Source: Sutterella sp. UBA1442
GTDB taxonomy: Bacteria > Pseudomonadota > Gammaproteobacteria > Burkholderiales > Burkholderiaceae_F
Direction: 5' to 3'
Assembly (NCBI GenBank): GCA_002329575.1
Contig: DCTK01000033.1
Coordinates: 1 to 5,045 of the forward strand
Length of the DNA: 5,045 bases
In this document: positions 1 to 5,045 of the stretch, piece after piece
Layout of the letters: the number at the start of each line of letters is the position of its first letter
Position numbering within the stretch: the first letter of the stretch is position 1
The notes under the pieces: generated by a model
Seen by the model: only the letters and a program-made list of their open reading frames with translations
The model's database searches: none
Told to the model about the DNA's origin: nothing
Program-made: the position numbers and the translations under genes

Positions 1-82
1 AAAATCTGGCCGATTGATCCATACATTCAACTTTTTGTACGTCAATAAGTTCAAACCGACAAATTTCAGTAAGCGTCACTCC
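1..82. other. Left flank of the IS element, no gene recognised
   Basis: This short A+T-rich stretch lies outside the insertion sequence if the outer TGTCCAAAATAA repeat at 83-94 is the true left end. I see no start codon with a ribosome site and no frame with recognisable protein similarity. The word TTTCAG at 64-69 also occurs beside the other two IS-end-like motifs (122-127 and, on the minus strand, 1471-1476), so part of this flank may derive from an older IS end. Confidence 0.4.
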
Positions 83-94
83 TGTCCAAAATAA
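83..94 (+). repeat. Outer left terminal inverted repeat of the IS
   Basis: TGTCCAAAATAA here is the exact reverse complement of 1453-1464. Similarity fades on both sides: inward both ends stay A+T-rich (TTTGAA against ATTTTC), and outward they diverge at once. This is the best candidate for the transposase-binding left end by length of exact match. Confidence 0.6.
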
Positions 95-135
95 TTTGAA
101 TTTTTAAAGAACCATTAATCATTTCAGTGTCCTGC

Positions 136-144
136 TGTCCAAAA
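136..144 (+). repeat. Inner left end-like repeat of the IS
   Basis: TGTCCAAAA repeats the first nine bases of the terminal repeat in direct orientation, 53 bp inside the outer copy. It is preceded by another TGTCC at 128-132 and by TTTCAG at 122-127. In the right end, read inward, TTTCAG also precedes TGTCCAAAA, at a spacing of 6 bases against 8 here. This inner copy could therefore be the functional left end, which would make the element about 1.33 kb. Confidence 0.4.
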
Positions 145-174
145 CGGCTTGATTTCAATTTCAACCCCCTCAGG

Positions 175-1359
175 TCAAAATAAACATGCCTGAGGAGGAC
201 TTTCCTGTGGTTTTATGGGAACAATATCCGGTTCGTCAAGCCAATCATTTAGGTCTTTGTAGGTCATTAGGTTCAGTCTTATATAGCTCCTTAAGCGACT
301 AAATGACCAAGGGTATTTAGAACGTCTTTTCAGCACTTCCAAAAGTAAAGTCACCACCAAAGCTGTCCAAATCTGCACCATCACTGCATTGAGCGTTGTT
401 CCAACAAAAGTTTTGATTTTCAGGTTCTGTTTGAGCTTCTTGAAAAATAACTCAATTTGCCATCTGTCCTTATAAACGGCGGCTATTTCTTCAGCCTTGA
501 GCTTGAAATCATTGGTCAGATACTCAAACCATCTTCCGTTTTCTTTGTCCTTCCACTGTACCAGTCGATATTTGGGTACTACTTTTAAACGTCCCTTTTC
601 ATATGCGGTTTCATCCGATTGAAGGGTAATTTCGTAGCAACCCCAATTTTCATTTTTATCAACCAGAATTCGTTTTACTCGTTTGAGCTTTATGTTTTCT
701 TTAATTCGGGTGACAAAGGTGATGTGGCGTCTGCTTAACTGTCTGTACCAGCGAAAGTCGTAATAGCCGCGATCAATAGCCAAAATGCAGTTTTGAGGTA
801 TGTCTACCAGAGTTCGTGCCGCTTTAATATCTGAAACAGCCGCTTCTGAGACGGCAACAAACTCCGGCATCAACGTATCGTTATCCAACAGCGTGTGAAG
901 TTTGATGCCGCCTTTGCTTGTTCTGAAGCGAGCCCAATCGAACAGCTTTAAACAAAGCCCTATCGTTGTGGAATCCAGACTGAAGATCTTTTTATCCGTA
1001 CAAATTGGTTTGACTTTTGCCCCGGTTAACTCGCTTCTGAAGTGCTCCAGCAGACCGTAGTAGAAGTCCTCGTAAACGTGATAATCACGATGTTGATTGA
1101 CATAGGAAAGGCTGGAACGTCCGATAGCATTTGCTCCGAGGTGATTGAGCTTGCCTAAACTTGAATACAATCCATCGGCTATTTCTCTGAGAGACTCTGC
1201 TCCGCCAAGCTGACAAAACATCATTGCGATGAGTTGATCCCTTGTGCTGATACCTTTAGAGCCTTTGTCTGTTTGATACTTTTGAACGAGCTTAAAAAAT
1301 AAGGATTGAGGTAAAAGCTGGACAATTTGCGCAAACATCGATAGTGTTGCTCTTCGCAT
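175..1359 (-). CDS. IS4-family DDE transposase
   Basis: This 394-residue protein catalyses excision and insertion of the surrounding IS at its terminal repeats. The N-terminal part (about residues 7-80, with FAQIVQLLPQSLF and QLIAMMFCQL) resembles the DUF4372 domain often fused to IS4-type transposases. The RNase H-like catalytic core follows: first Asp at D129 (FSLDSTT), second Asp at D196 (AIDRGYYDF) and Glu at E303. E303 lies inside the IS4 signature Y-x2-R-x3-E-x6-K, formed by Y296, R299, E303 and K310. All catalytic residues are present and the frame is unbroken, so it is probably active. The ATG at 1357-1359 has AGGAA at 1367-1371 in the minus sense, seven bases upstream. Both the start codon and part of this ribosome site fall in the hairpin at 1356-1416, which should limit translation of read-through transcripts. 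The stop codon (175-177) lies at the edge of a small CCTCAGG/CCTGAGG stem. Confidence 0.93.
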   Translation of the reverse strand: MRRATLSMFAQIVQLLPQSLFFKLVQKYQTDKGSKGISTRDQLIAMMFCQLGGAESLREIADGLYSSLGKLNHLGANAIGRSSLSYVNQHRDYHVYEDFYYGLLEHFRSELTGAKVKPICTDKKIFSLDSTTIGLCLKLFDWARFRTSKGGIKLHTLLDNDTLMPEFVAVSEAAVSDIKAARTLVDIPQNCILAIDRGYYDFRWYRQLSRRHITFVTRIKENIKLKRVKRILVDKNENWGCYEITLQSDETAYEKGRLKVVPKYRLVQWKDKENGRWFEYLTNDFKLKAEEIAAVYKDRWQIELFFKKLKQNLKIKTFVGTTLNAVMVQIWTALVVTLLLEVLKRRSKYPWSFSRLRSYIRLNLMTYKDLNDWLDEPDIVPIKPQESPPQACLF

Positions 1360-1416
1360 ATCGGATTTCCTTTTGTTTTTGAGTGGTATCTAAAACTTTA
1401 AAGGATTCCGATATGC
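1356..1416 (-). promoter_or_regulatory. Hairpin sequestering the transposase start; terminator-like on the plus strand
   Basis: GCATATCGGA at 1356-1365 is exactly complementary to TCCGATATGC at 1407-1416, ten pairs. After a small internal loop, a further CCTTT/AAAGG pairing follows. In minus-strand RNA the 3' arm contains the transposase ATG (1357-1359) and part of its AGGAA ribosome site. A transcript entering from outside the element would therefore fold and hide the start, while one beginning inside the loop would lack the 5' arm and stay open. This logic is established for IS10 and IS50. On the plus strand the same hairpin is followed by six T residues (1417-1422), so it also looks like an intrinsic terminator for transcripts running against the transposase gene. 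I could not fix a promoter in the loop with confidence. Confidence 0.65.
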
Positions 1417-1452
1417 TTTTTTATTGCCTTCGATTATTGTCAGTCTGAAAAT

Positions 1453-1464
1453 TTATTTTGGACA
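1453..1464 (-). repeat. Right terminal inverted repeat of the IS
   Basis: TTATTTTGGACA is the exact reverse complement of the outer left repeat at 83-94, and nine of its bases also match the inner left copy at 136-144. It lies about 94 bp upstream of the transposase start codon, as expected for the promoter-proximal end of an IS of this family. Confidence 0.68.
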
Positions 1465-1763
1465 CCACAGCTGAAAAATCAAATAATTTTTTAGATTTAA
1501 GGGATTTTTTGATTATTTTCGAGCGTCAGCCGTGTCACCTTATTTCATGGAGACCTATCGCAAGAAGAAACCGTCACACTTGGAATTCCCCAAAAACCCA
1601 AAGTCTGCCCCTCCAGTCGCTCGAAGTCTATAGTCCCCGTTATTGTCGGCTGTCATGTACGGCAGTTGCCTCGTTGAAGGTTGCTTACCACCCGATTGGT
1701 GTTGCATACATTACGAGTTGCTGATGTAGACTCCACTTACATAACCGAACACCAACCTGTAAA
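1465..1763. other. Gene-poor stretch between the IS right end and the KAP gene
   Basis: No convincing gene is present in these 299 bases. The first 50 are very A+T-rich and contain an imperfect inverted repeat, AATCAAATAAT at 1477-1487 against ATTTTTTGATT at 1504-1514, with one mismatch in eleven. From about 1521 the composition becomes more balanced and both strands stay open in several short frames, but none has a good start or recognisable product. The longest frame begins at TTG 1458, inside the IS repeat, and has an irregular composition. A minus-strand frame of 33 codons (1555-1656, ATG) is preceded only by a distant GAGG. The segment may be the decayed remnant of a mobile element or gene. 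The stem at 1694-1757 is listed separately. Confidence 0.45.
1694..1757 (-). other. Stem-loop just downstream of the KAP stop codon
   Basis: In minus-strand RNA, GGTTGGTGTT (1757-1748) pairs with AACACCAATC (1703-1694): nine Watson-Crick pairs and one G-U pair. The stem starts six bases after the KAP stop codon. The 44-base interior can form further short pairings, for example ATGTA with TACAT, or GAGT (1733-1730) with ACTC (1718-1715). The G-U pair becomes an A-C mismatch on the plus strand, so the structure fits a minus-strand transcript better. There is no T tract after it, so it is not a classical intrinsic terminator. It may protect the 3' end of the KAP mRNA or be part of a decayed element. 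Confidence 0.4.
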
Positions 1764-3749
1764 TTAATAAGATGCTGATAATCCTTCTTCAGAATTCATA
1801 GTAGAGTCTGCATCAGAATAATCAATCTGAGATTTAGCATACAGATCTCCTCCGGTGTTAATCCATCGATTCGGCACACGTTGAATATCAAGATAGTTAC
1901 GGAAAATTGATTTGATTTGTTCAATATCCGACTCTACTATTTCCGAACAGGCTGACACTGTACGTGTTGGTCTAGCCTTGTGGAACCCGTTTTTAGTAAT
2001 CCCAAGACGATAATTTCCAGCACGCACAATAACTCCTTCCGAGGAAATCTTGACATGTGCAAGTACACGGTTACGACCGTTGTTCTTGGTTGCACGCAAG
2101 AAAATTCTGTCACCAGAATATTCTAAAGAAATCGCTCCACCAAATACCTGATTGAATCGTTCACAGAATTCCCTAGCCTCACGAAGAATGTTCACATCAA
2201 TTGCCTGAGTAGTCCAGTATTCCATGAACTCATCAAAGGATATAAACTCTTCAGCATCATCCTCAACCATCTCGTTAGTCGCAATCCGAGAGGTTTGAAT
2301 CAGTTGATCAAGAACATCTTTAGTCGTTCGGAATTTTGAGGCATTAGCCGACTTAGATTCTTTTTCAACTTTAGTATTCACCACAAGGCGAAGAACCGTC
2401 AAAAGTAAATTCTGAACCTGTCGTTGACGCTTACGAATCCAAAGATCCGAGAGCAATCCGTCATTAAGGAGAATATCGGACGGAGCCAACTCTTCATTAA
2501 CCTCACGAAGCAAATCGCTTACCGTGATCTCTTCATCGTCATCACCTTCGTTTTCAATCCAATCAAATAGATTGGGGCGACGGACAAGCTCATCGTAGAG
2601 TCGCGGGTAAGATGACTGTATGCAAACCAGGGCATAAAGAAGCTGAAGGAAGCAAAGTTTGTTCTGTGTCTCAAGCGGAGTTGTATTGATTCGATGAATC
2701 TCGCGAATGAGCGAAAGCGTATTGACCATTCGTTTGATAGATCGAGGATTTTTCCCGCACGTAGCAATCGTTAGAGAGACCAGTGACTTCATAAATTCAG
2801 GTTTATTAAGATCCTTTGTAGAGCAATATTGGATGTCATCCAACATTTGTTTTAAGAAGTCTTCAATACGGTAGTTATCAATCGGTACACGGAAAGAGAG
2901 TTGGATAATTTTGTCAAAGAACGAGCGAAATTCACGTTCATTGCTTTCTGTGCGTTCCCCAAACCGGCTTGCCAGACCTTGTACTACCACTTCATAATCG
3001 ATAGCAAGCACAAAAATACACTTCGGGACTTCAAAAAGATTTTTCAAAAGTGAAAGTACCTGCACTGCCACCGGAGGATCTAAACGATCTAAGTCGTCGA
3101 TAAAAAAGATGATGCCTTTTGCCTGTTCCTTAGGATGAGCAGAGTTGTACTCACTAAGATACATCTCTACTGACTCTCGCAATTTTTCACGGAAATAATC
3201 AGGTCCGTTCTCTCGCGTTCGAACAACTTCATCCAGTCCAGAGAGACTTTCTGGGTCAAGACCAGCAGCACTCACCCCTATTTTTGCCGCCGTAAGGGCT
3301 AGGCCTCCGATAGAACTCATCAATTTTCGGCCCGCTTCTTTGACTGACGAAGCCGATCCACTTAACTTGTTCATTTGAACACTAAGTTCACGGGCAACAC
3401 CTCGAATGATAGAAACCTGAGCTTCACTGTCATCTCGCAAAATTGAATACTGCCAAGTGTTAATCCAAACTCCCAAATAGGATCGTTTCTTGCTCTGCAC
3501 ATCCATGTCAACAGACTCTTCAGATTCTCTGCAAAACTGCGCATAGTTAATACAAACATGACCCGCAAGAGCATTCATTAAAGACGTTTTACCACATCCC
3601 CATTCCCCCTGTACTGCGATTGTCATGGGCGTCTGAGCACGAGTTATGAATCGACTCAACGCTTCCGTGTAACTTGATTGACCGAGCAGATCACCTTGAA
3701 GAGGCGGCAGAGGAAGATCGGTGACATTGGAAATATCTTTGCTTGACAT
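1764..3749 (-). CDS. KAP-family P-loop NTPase, candidate defence protein
   Basis: This complete 661-residue protein has the KAP NTPase order. Walker A is GEWGCGKTS (48-56) and a GVWINTWQYS motif lies at 93-102. Walker B is FFIDDLDRLDP (215-225). A sensor-1-like strand IFVLAID follows (245-251), then FFDKIIQLSFRVP (277-289) and NPRSIKRMVN (334-343), whose arginines suit a sensor 2 role. The family includes PifA, which blocks phage T7 on plasmid F, and QatA of the Qat defence system, so an NTP-driven sensor or switch in antiviral or anti-plasmid defence is likely. Many KAP proteins carry membrane helices between Walker A and B. Here that insert has only a weakly hydrophobic Ala/Gly-rich stretch (146-163), so the protein is probably cytosolic. 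Residues 505-630 form a separate alpha/beta region that I do not recognise. The ATG (3747-3749) has AGGA at 3756-3759, six bases upstream. The gene follows jetD in the same direction across a 222-bp gap. The exact function is unknown. Confidence 0.85.
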   Translation of the reverse strand: MSSKDISNVTDLPLPPLQGDLLGQSSYTEALSRFITRAQTPMTIAVQGEWGCGKTSLMNALAGHVCINYAQFCRESEESVDMDVQSKKRSYLGVWINTWQYSILRDDSEAQVSIIRGVARELSVQMNKLSGSASSVKEAGRKLMSSIGGLALTAAKIGVSAAGLDPESLSGLDEVVRTRENGPDYFREKLRESVEMYLSEYNSAHPKEQAKGIIFFIDDLDRLDPPVAVQVLSLLKNLFEVPKCIFVLAIDYEVVVQGLASRFGERTESNEREFRSFFDKIIQLSFRVPIDNYRIEDFLKQMLDDIQYCSTKDLNKPEFMKSLVSLTIATCGKNPRSIKRMVNTLSLIREIHRINTTPLETQNKLCFLQLLYALVCIQSSYPRLYDELVRRPNLFDWIENEGDDDEEITVSDLLREVNEELAPSDILLNDGLLSDLWIRKRQRQVQNLLLTVLRLVVNTKVEKESKSANASKFRTTKDVLDQLIQTSRIATNEMVEDDAEEFISFDEFMEYWTTQAIDVNILREAREFCERFNQVFGGAISLEYSGDRIFLRATKNNGRNRVLAHVKISSEGVIVRAGNYRLGITKNGFHKARPTRTVSACSEIVESDIEQIKSIFRNYLDIQRVPNRWINTGGDLYAKSQIDYSDADSTMNSEEGLSASY

Positions 3750-3812
3750 TTATGATCCTGATGAGTTTAACAGCTGACAAGACAATAGCTTCGTCAACCA
3801 AAACAAAGAACT

Positions 3813-3828
3813 AGCGCGAAAAAGCGCT
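3813..3828 (-). terminator. Possible weak intrinsic terminator downstream of jetD
   Basis: AGCGC (3813-3817) and GCGCT (3824-3828) form a five-pair G+C-rich stem with a six-base loop. In minus-strand RNA it is followed by a U-rich but interrupted run (AGUUCUUUGUUUU). It lies about 145 bases after the jetD stop and before the KAP gene, where a terminator or attenuator would be expected. The short stem and broken U tract make this uncertain. Confidence 0.25.
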
Positions 3829-3845
3829 TGGAAGTTTATTCGTCA

Positions 3846-3875
3846 ATTTTAATCCAATTTTTCTAGGGAAATAAA
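3846..3875 (-). promoter_or_regulatory. Possible promoter of the KAP gene
   Basis: On the minus strand TAAAAT (3851-3846) matches the -10 consensus at five of six positions. It lies 18 bases after TTTATT (3875-3870), a poor -35 match at three of six. Transcription would start near 3839 and give a leader of about 90 bases. The word TTGACGAA occurs twice on the minus strand around and below it (3846-3839 and 3797-3790); each resembles a -35 hexamer, but neither has a good -10 at normal spacing. The call rests on the -10 match and on the 222-bp gap, which argues for separate expression from jetD. Confidence 0.25.
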
Positions 3876-3897
3876 TTCGTTAGCATTAATCTCGCAT

Positions 3898-3950
3898 AAA
3901 CGCGGAAAATGATTTGGTGTTGCGTTTTTCAAAAAACGGGGTTTGCGTTT
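3898..3950. repeat. GCGTTT repeats and a CGTTTTT palindrome in the jetD-KAP spacer
   Basis: GCGTTT occurs at 3922-3927 and 3945-3950 (as TTGCGTTT at 3920-3927 and 3943-3950, 23 bp apart, about two helical turns). It also occurs inverted, as AAACGC, at 3898-3903. The first copy overlaps the palindrome CGTTTTT-CA-AAAAACG at 3923-3938. These lie just after the jetD stop and upstream of the possible KAP promoter, so a regulator-binding site is conceivable. The palindrome is too A+T-rich, and lacks a following T tract, to be a good terminator. Confidence 0.3.
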
Positions 3951-3971
3951 CTACCTCTAGATAATTAACCG

Positions 3972-5045
3972 TCACTTCGAGCCATTGCTCTGAAAGAACT
4001 GCTCAACACTAGCGTTAACATGATCAATTGGAATTCTCTCCTGCTCCAGTCGCCATTCATTTTCCAATAAAAGATGCAAAAGCTTTTTCTCATCGCGCGT
4101 AAGGCTCGACGCTTCATCAAAACAAACCGTTGGACCTTTCACAACTAAATGCTGATGGTCTTTAAGCGTTTCCAGGTCCATCAAAATGGATTTCACATGA
4201 GGATAACGACTACGTACAAGACTCAAAATGGCCAAACCGTGCGCATCAAGGTCTCCAAAATAACAAACCCTTGACTGATAAAGCCACTTGATAACTTCAA
4301 GCTTCTCAATGCCAAACCCTAATCCCATGATGATGAGCACACCGGGAGGTCTTTTAAGACTCAGGGCTGTCTGCAAATTCTCCACGATCAAAACACGTTT
4401 ACAGGAATCAATCGTATTTAGTGCCTCAGCCGACCACGCCATTTGAGTGTCTGCAGGCACACCAGCAACAAAATCTTCCAACCCTCTAACACGAATTAAC
4501 GGACTAGGACGTTTAAGTCCCCAGAGTGCTTCCAGATTTTTTGCCGTGACACCGACTTGCGGCATCATGGCGTTGACAACGGGCGCAAGCACCCCGATAT
4601 CCGTTTCCAACCATTTGGTATCTACGCCTTCAATCGGCAACTCACGGACATAACAATCCGCTTTGGGATGCTCGACAAGCCACCGAGCGACTTTCATTAA
4701 TCGATCAAACGTCTCATCATCGTATTCAAAAAGAGTAGCGTTGAGATGGCAAATCGCTTTAGCAGCTGCCAAGGATTGTGTTTTTGTTGTCTGAACCCTG
4801 TCAAGAGCTCTCTTAAATAGTTGAGAACTCTTGCCGCTGGTCTCGGCAAAGGCAATGAGCCCTTGGGGACTTAAAAAACGAATCCTTTCGGGAATTACTC
4901 GTTGACCGCCAATTCGATGCCATAAGACCGTTTTCCAAACAATTTCGAAATCCTTCTCTTCAATACCCCTCCAAGCCCGTAGCCACTCATCTAAACGAGC
5001 AACGTTACGTCCGGCCACATCTTGACTAAGATCGCCGATCAACAG
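3972..5045 (-). CDS. jetD: JetD, Wadjet anti-plasmid system nuclease subunit (N-terminus beyond the window)
   Basis: The reading frame is open to the right edge, giving about 357 codons; the TTG at 5040-5042 is internal and not a credible start. JetD is the topoisomerase VI subunit A-like nuclease of Wadjet (JetABCD), in which a MukBEF-like SMC complex extrudes circular DNA and JetD cuts it. Counting from that TTG, residues about 1-190 match the DUF3322-type N-terminal region (RWLVEHPKADCYVRELPIEG near 120-139). Residues about 215-345 match the DUF2220/Toprim C-terminal region. The Toprim metal site is visible as the Glu of IVENLQT (E221) and the GDLDAHG motif (263-269), followed by RYPHVKSILMD (279-289). 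The C-terminal RLEQERIP (331-338) is typical of the family. No key residue is missing. The absent part is probably a few tens of residues. jetA, jetB and jetC would be expected upstream, beyond 5045, in the same direction. Confidence 0.88.
   Translation of the reverse strand: MLIGDLSQDVAGRNVARLDEWLRAWRGIEEKDFEIVWKTVLWHRIGGQRVIPERIRFLSPQGLIAFAETSGKSSQLFKRALDRVQTTKTQSLAAAKAICHLNATLFEYDDETFDRLMKVARWLVEHPKADCYVRELPIEGVDTKWLETDIGVLAPVVNAMMPQVGVTAKNLEALWGLKRPSPLIRVRGLEDFVAGVPADTQMAWSAEALNTIDSCKRVLIVENLQTALSLKRPPGVLIIMGLGFGIEKLEVIKWLYQSRVCYFGDLDAHGLAILSLVRSRYPHVKSILMDLETLKDHQHLVVKGPTVCFDEASSLTRDEKKLLHLLLENEWRLEQERIPIDHVNASVEQFFQSNGSK

Larger units (their letters stand above)
83..1464 (-). mobile_element. 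IS4-family insertion sequence, probably intact, about 1.4 kb
   Basis: The element carries one full-length IS4-family transposase gene between a perfect 12-bp inverted repeat: TGTCCAAAATAA at 83-94 and its complement TTATTTTGGACA at 1453-1464. The resulting length of 1382 bp fits the family. I could not find a convincing target-site duplication: the bases outside the two ends (CACTCC on the left, CCACAG on the right) do not match. The left boundary is ambiguous, because a second end-like motif, TGTCCAAAA, sits at 136-144, closer to the transposase stop codon. The right boundary is firmer. Transposition is cut-and-paste by a DDE enzyme in this family. The element lies downstream of the KAP gene and does not interrupt any gene I can recognise. 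I cannot name the exact IS. Confidence 0.72.

Noticed and set aside
168..195. CCTCAGG/CCTGAGG inverted repeat at the transposase stop codon as a terminator
   Set aside because: The stem is seven pairs with a 14-base loop, and no T tract follows on the minus strand, so it does not qualify as an intrinsic terminator.
1477..1514. A+T-rich inverted repeat as a bidirectional terminator
   Set aside because: Its arms are almost entirely A/T pairs with one mismatch and a 16-base loop. In DNA this A+T-rich such a pairing can arise by chance.
1547..1633. Plus-strand short frame, rich in Lys and Pro, that could pass for a protein C-terminus
   Set aside because: The frame has no ribosome site and no upstream coding sequence, since it runs into A+T-rich DNA and a stop at 1484. 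I could not link it to any family.
1555..1656. Minus-strand 33-codon frame with an ATG start
   Set aside because: The only ribosome-site-like sequence is a GAGG about 12 bases upstream, and the product is too short and unrecognised to call a gene.
1458..1724. Plus-strand 88-codon frame beginning with TTG
   Set aside because: The start lies inside the IS terminal repeat, has no ribosome site, and the translation is irregular and unlike any family I know.
1694..1757. tRNA-like cloverleaf in the stem-loop behind the KAP gene
   Set aside because: There is no T-loop GTTCRA motif, no proper D and anticodon arms, and the stem is ten pairs rather than seven.
2519..2767. Minus-strand 82-codon frame
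   Set aside because: It lies wholly within the KAP NTPase gene in another frame and has no sensible product.
3371..3574. Minus-strand 67-codon frame
   Set aside because: It is an out-of-frame shadow of the KAP NTPase gene, near the segment after Walker A.
4447..4653. Plus-strand 68-codon frame
   Set aside because: It is antisense to jetD and of low complexity (Ser/Thr/Pro-rich), as expected for a shadow frame.
1..5045. CRISPR array, rRNA or tRNA genes
   Set aside because: I saw no regularly spaced repeat array and no rRNA or tRNA signature on either strand.

Overview
The window looks like a bacterial defence or accessory region with moderate, slightly A+T-rich base composition. Every convincing gene is on the minus strand and reads right to left. 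The gene families (JetD, KAP-type NTPase, IS4-family transposase) are widespread in bacteria, so the sequence alone does not fix the host. Shine-Dalgarno sites are of the ordinary AGGA type.

Layout from right to left, in the direction of transcription. (1) At 3972 to the right edge is the C-terminal ~357 codons of a JetD protein, the Toprim/topoisomerase VI-like nuclease subunit of the Wadjet (JetABCD) anti-plasmid system. Its N-terminus, and presumably jetC, jetB and jetA, lie beyond base 5045. (2) A 222-bp spacer (3750-3971) holds palindromes, a repeated GCGTTT word and a possible promoter. (3) At 1764-3749 is a complete 661-residue KAP-family P-loop NTPase with clean Walker A and B motifs and a C-terminal region I do not recognise. 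(4) At 1467-1763 is a gene-poor stretch with an imperfect 10-bp stem just after the KAP stop codon. (5) At 83-1464 is a probably intact IS4-family insertion sequence encoding a 394-residue DDE transposase with its full YREK signature. It has a 12-bp perfect terminal inverted repeat and a hairpin that buries the transposase start region. (6) Bases 1-82 contain no gene I can support.

Interpretation. JetD is normally the last gene of a Wadjet operon, which recognises and cleaves closed circular plasmid DNA using a MukBEF-like SMC motor. The KAP NTPase that follows in the same direction belongs to a family that includes the phage-exclusion protein PifA and the QatA component of Qat defence. It appears to have its own leader rather than being translationally coupled to jetD. 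The simplest reading is a defence island whose downstream flank took an IS4 insertion. A functional link between the KAP protein and Wadjet is possible but not shown by the sequence.
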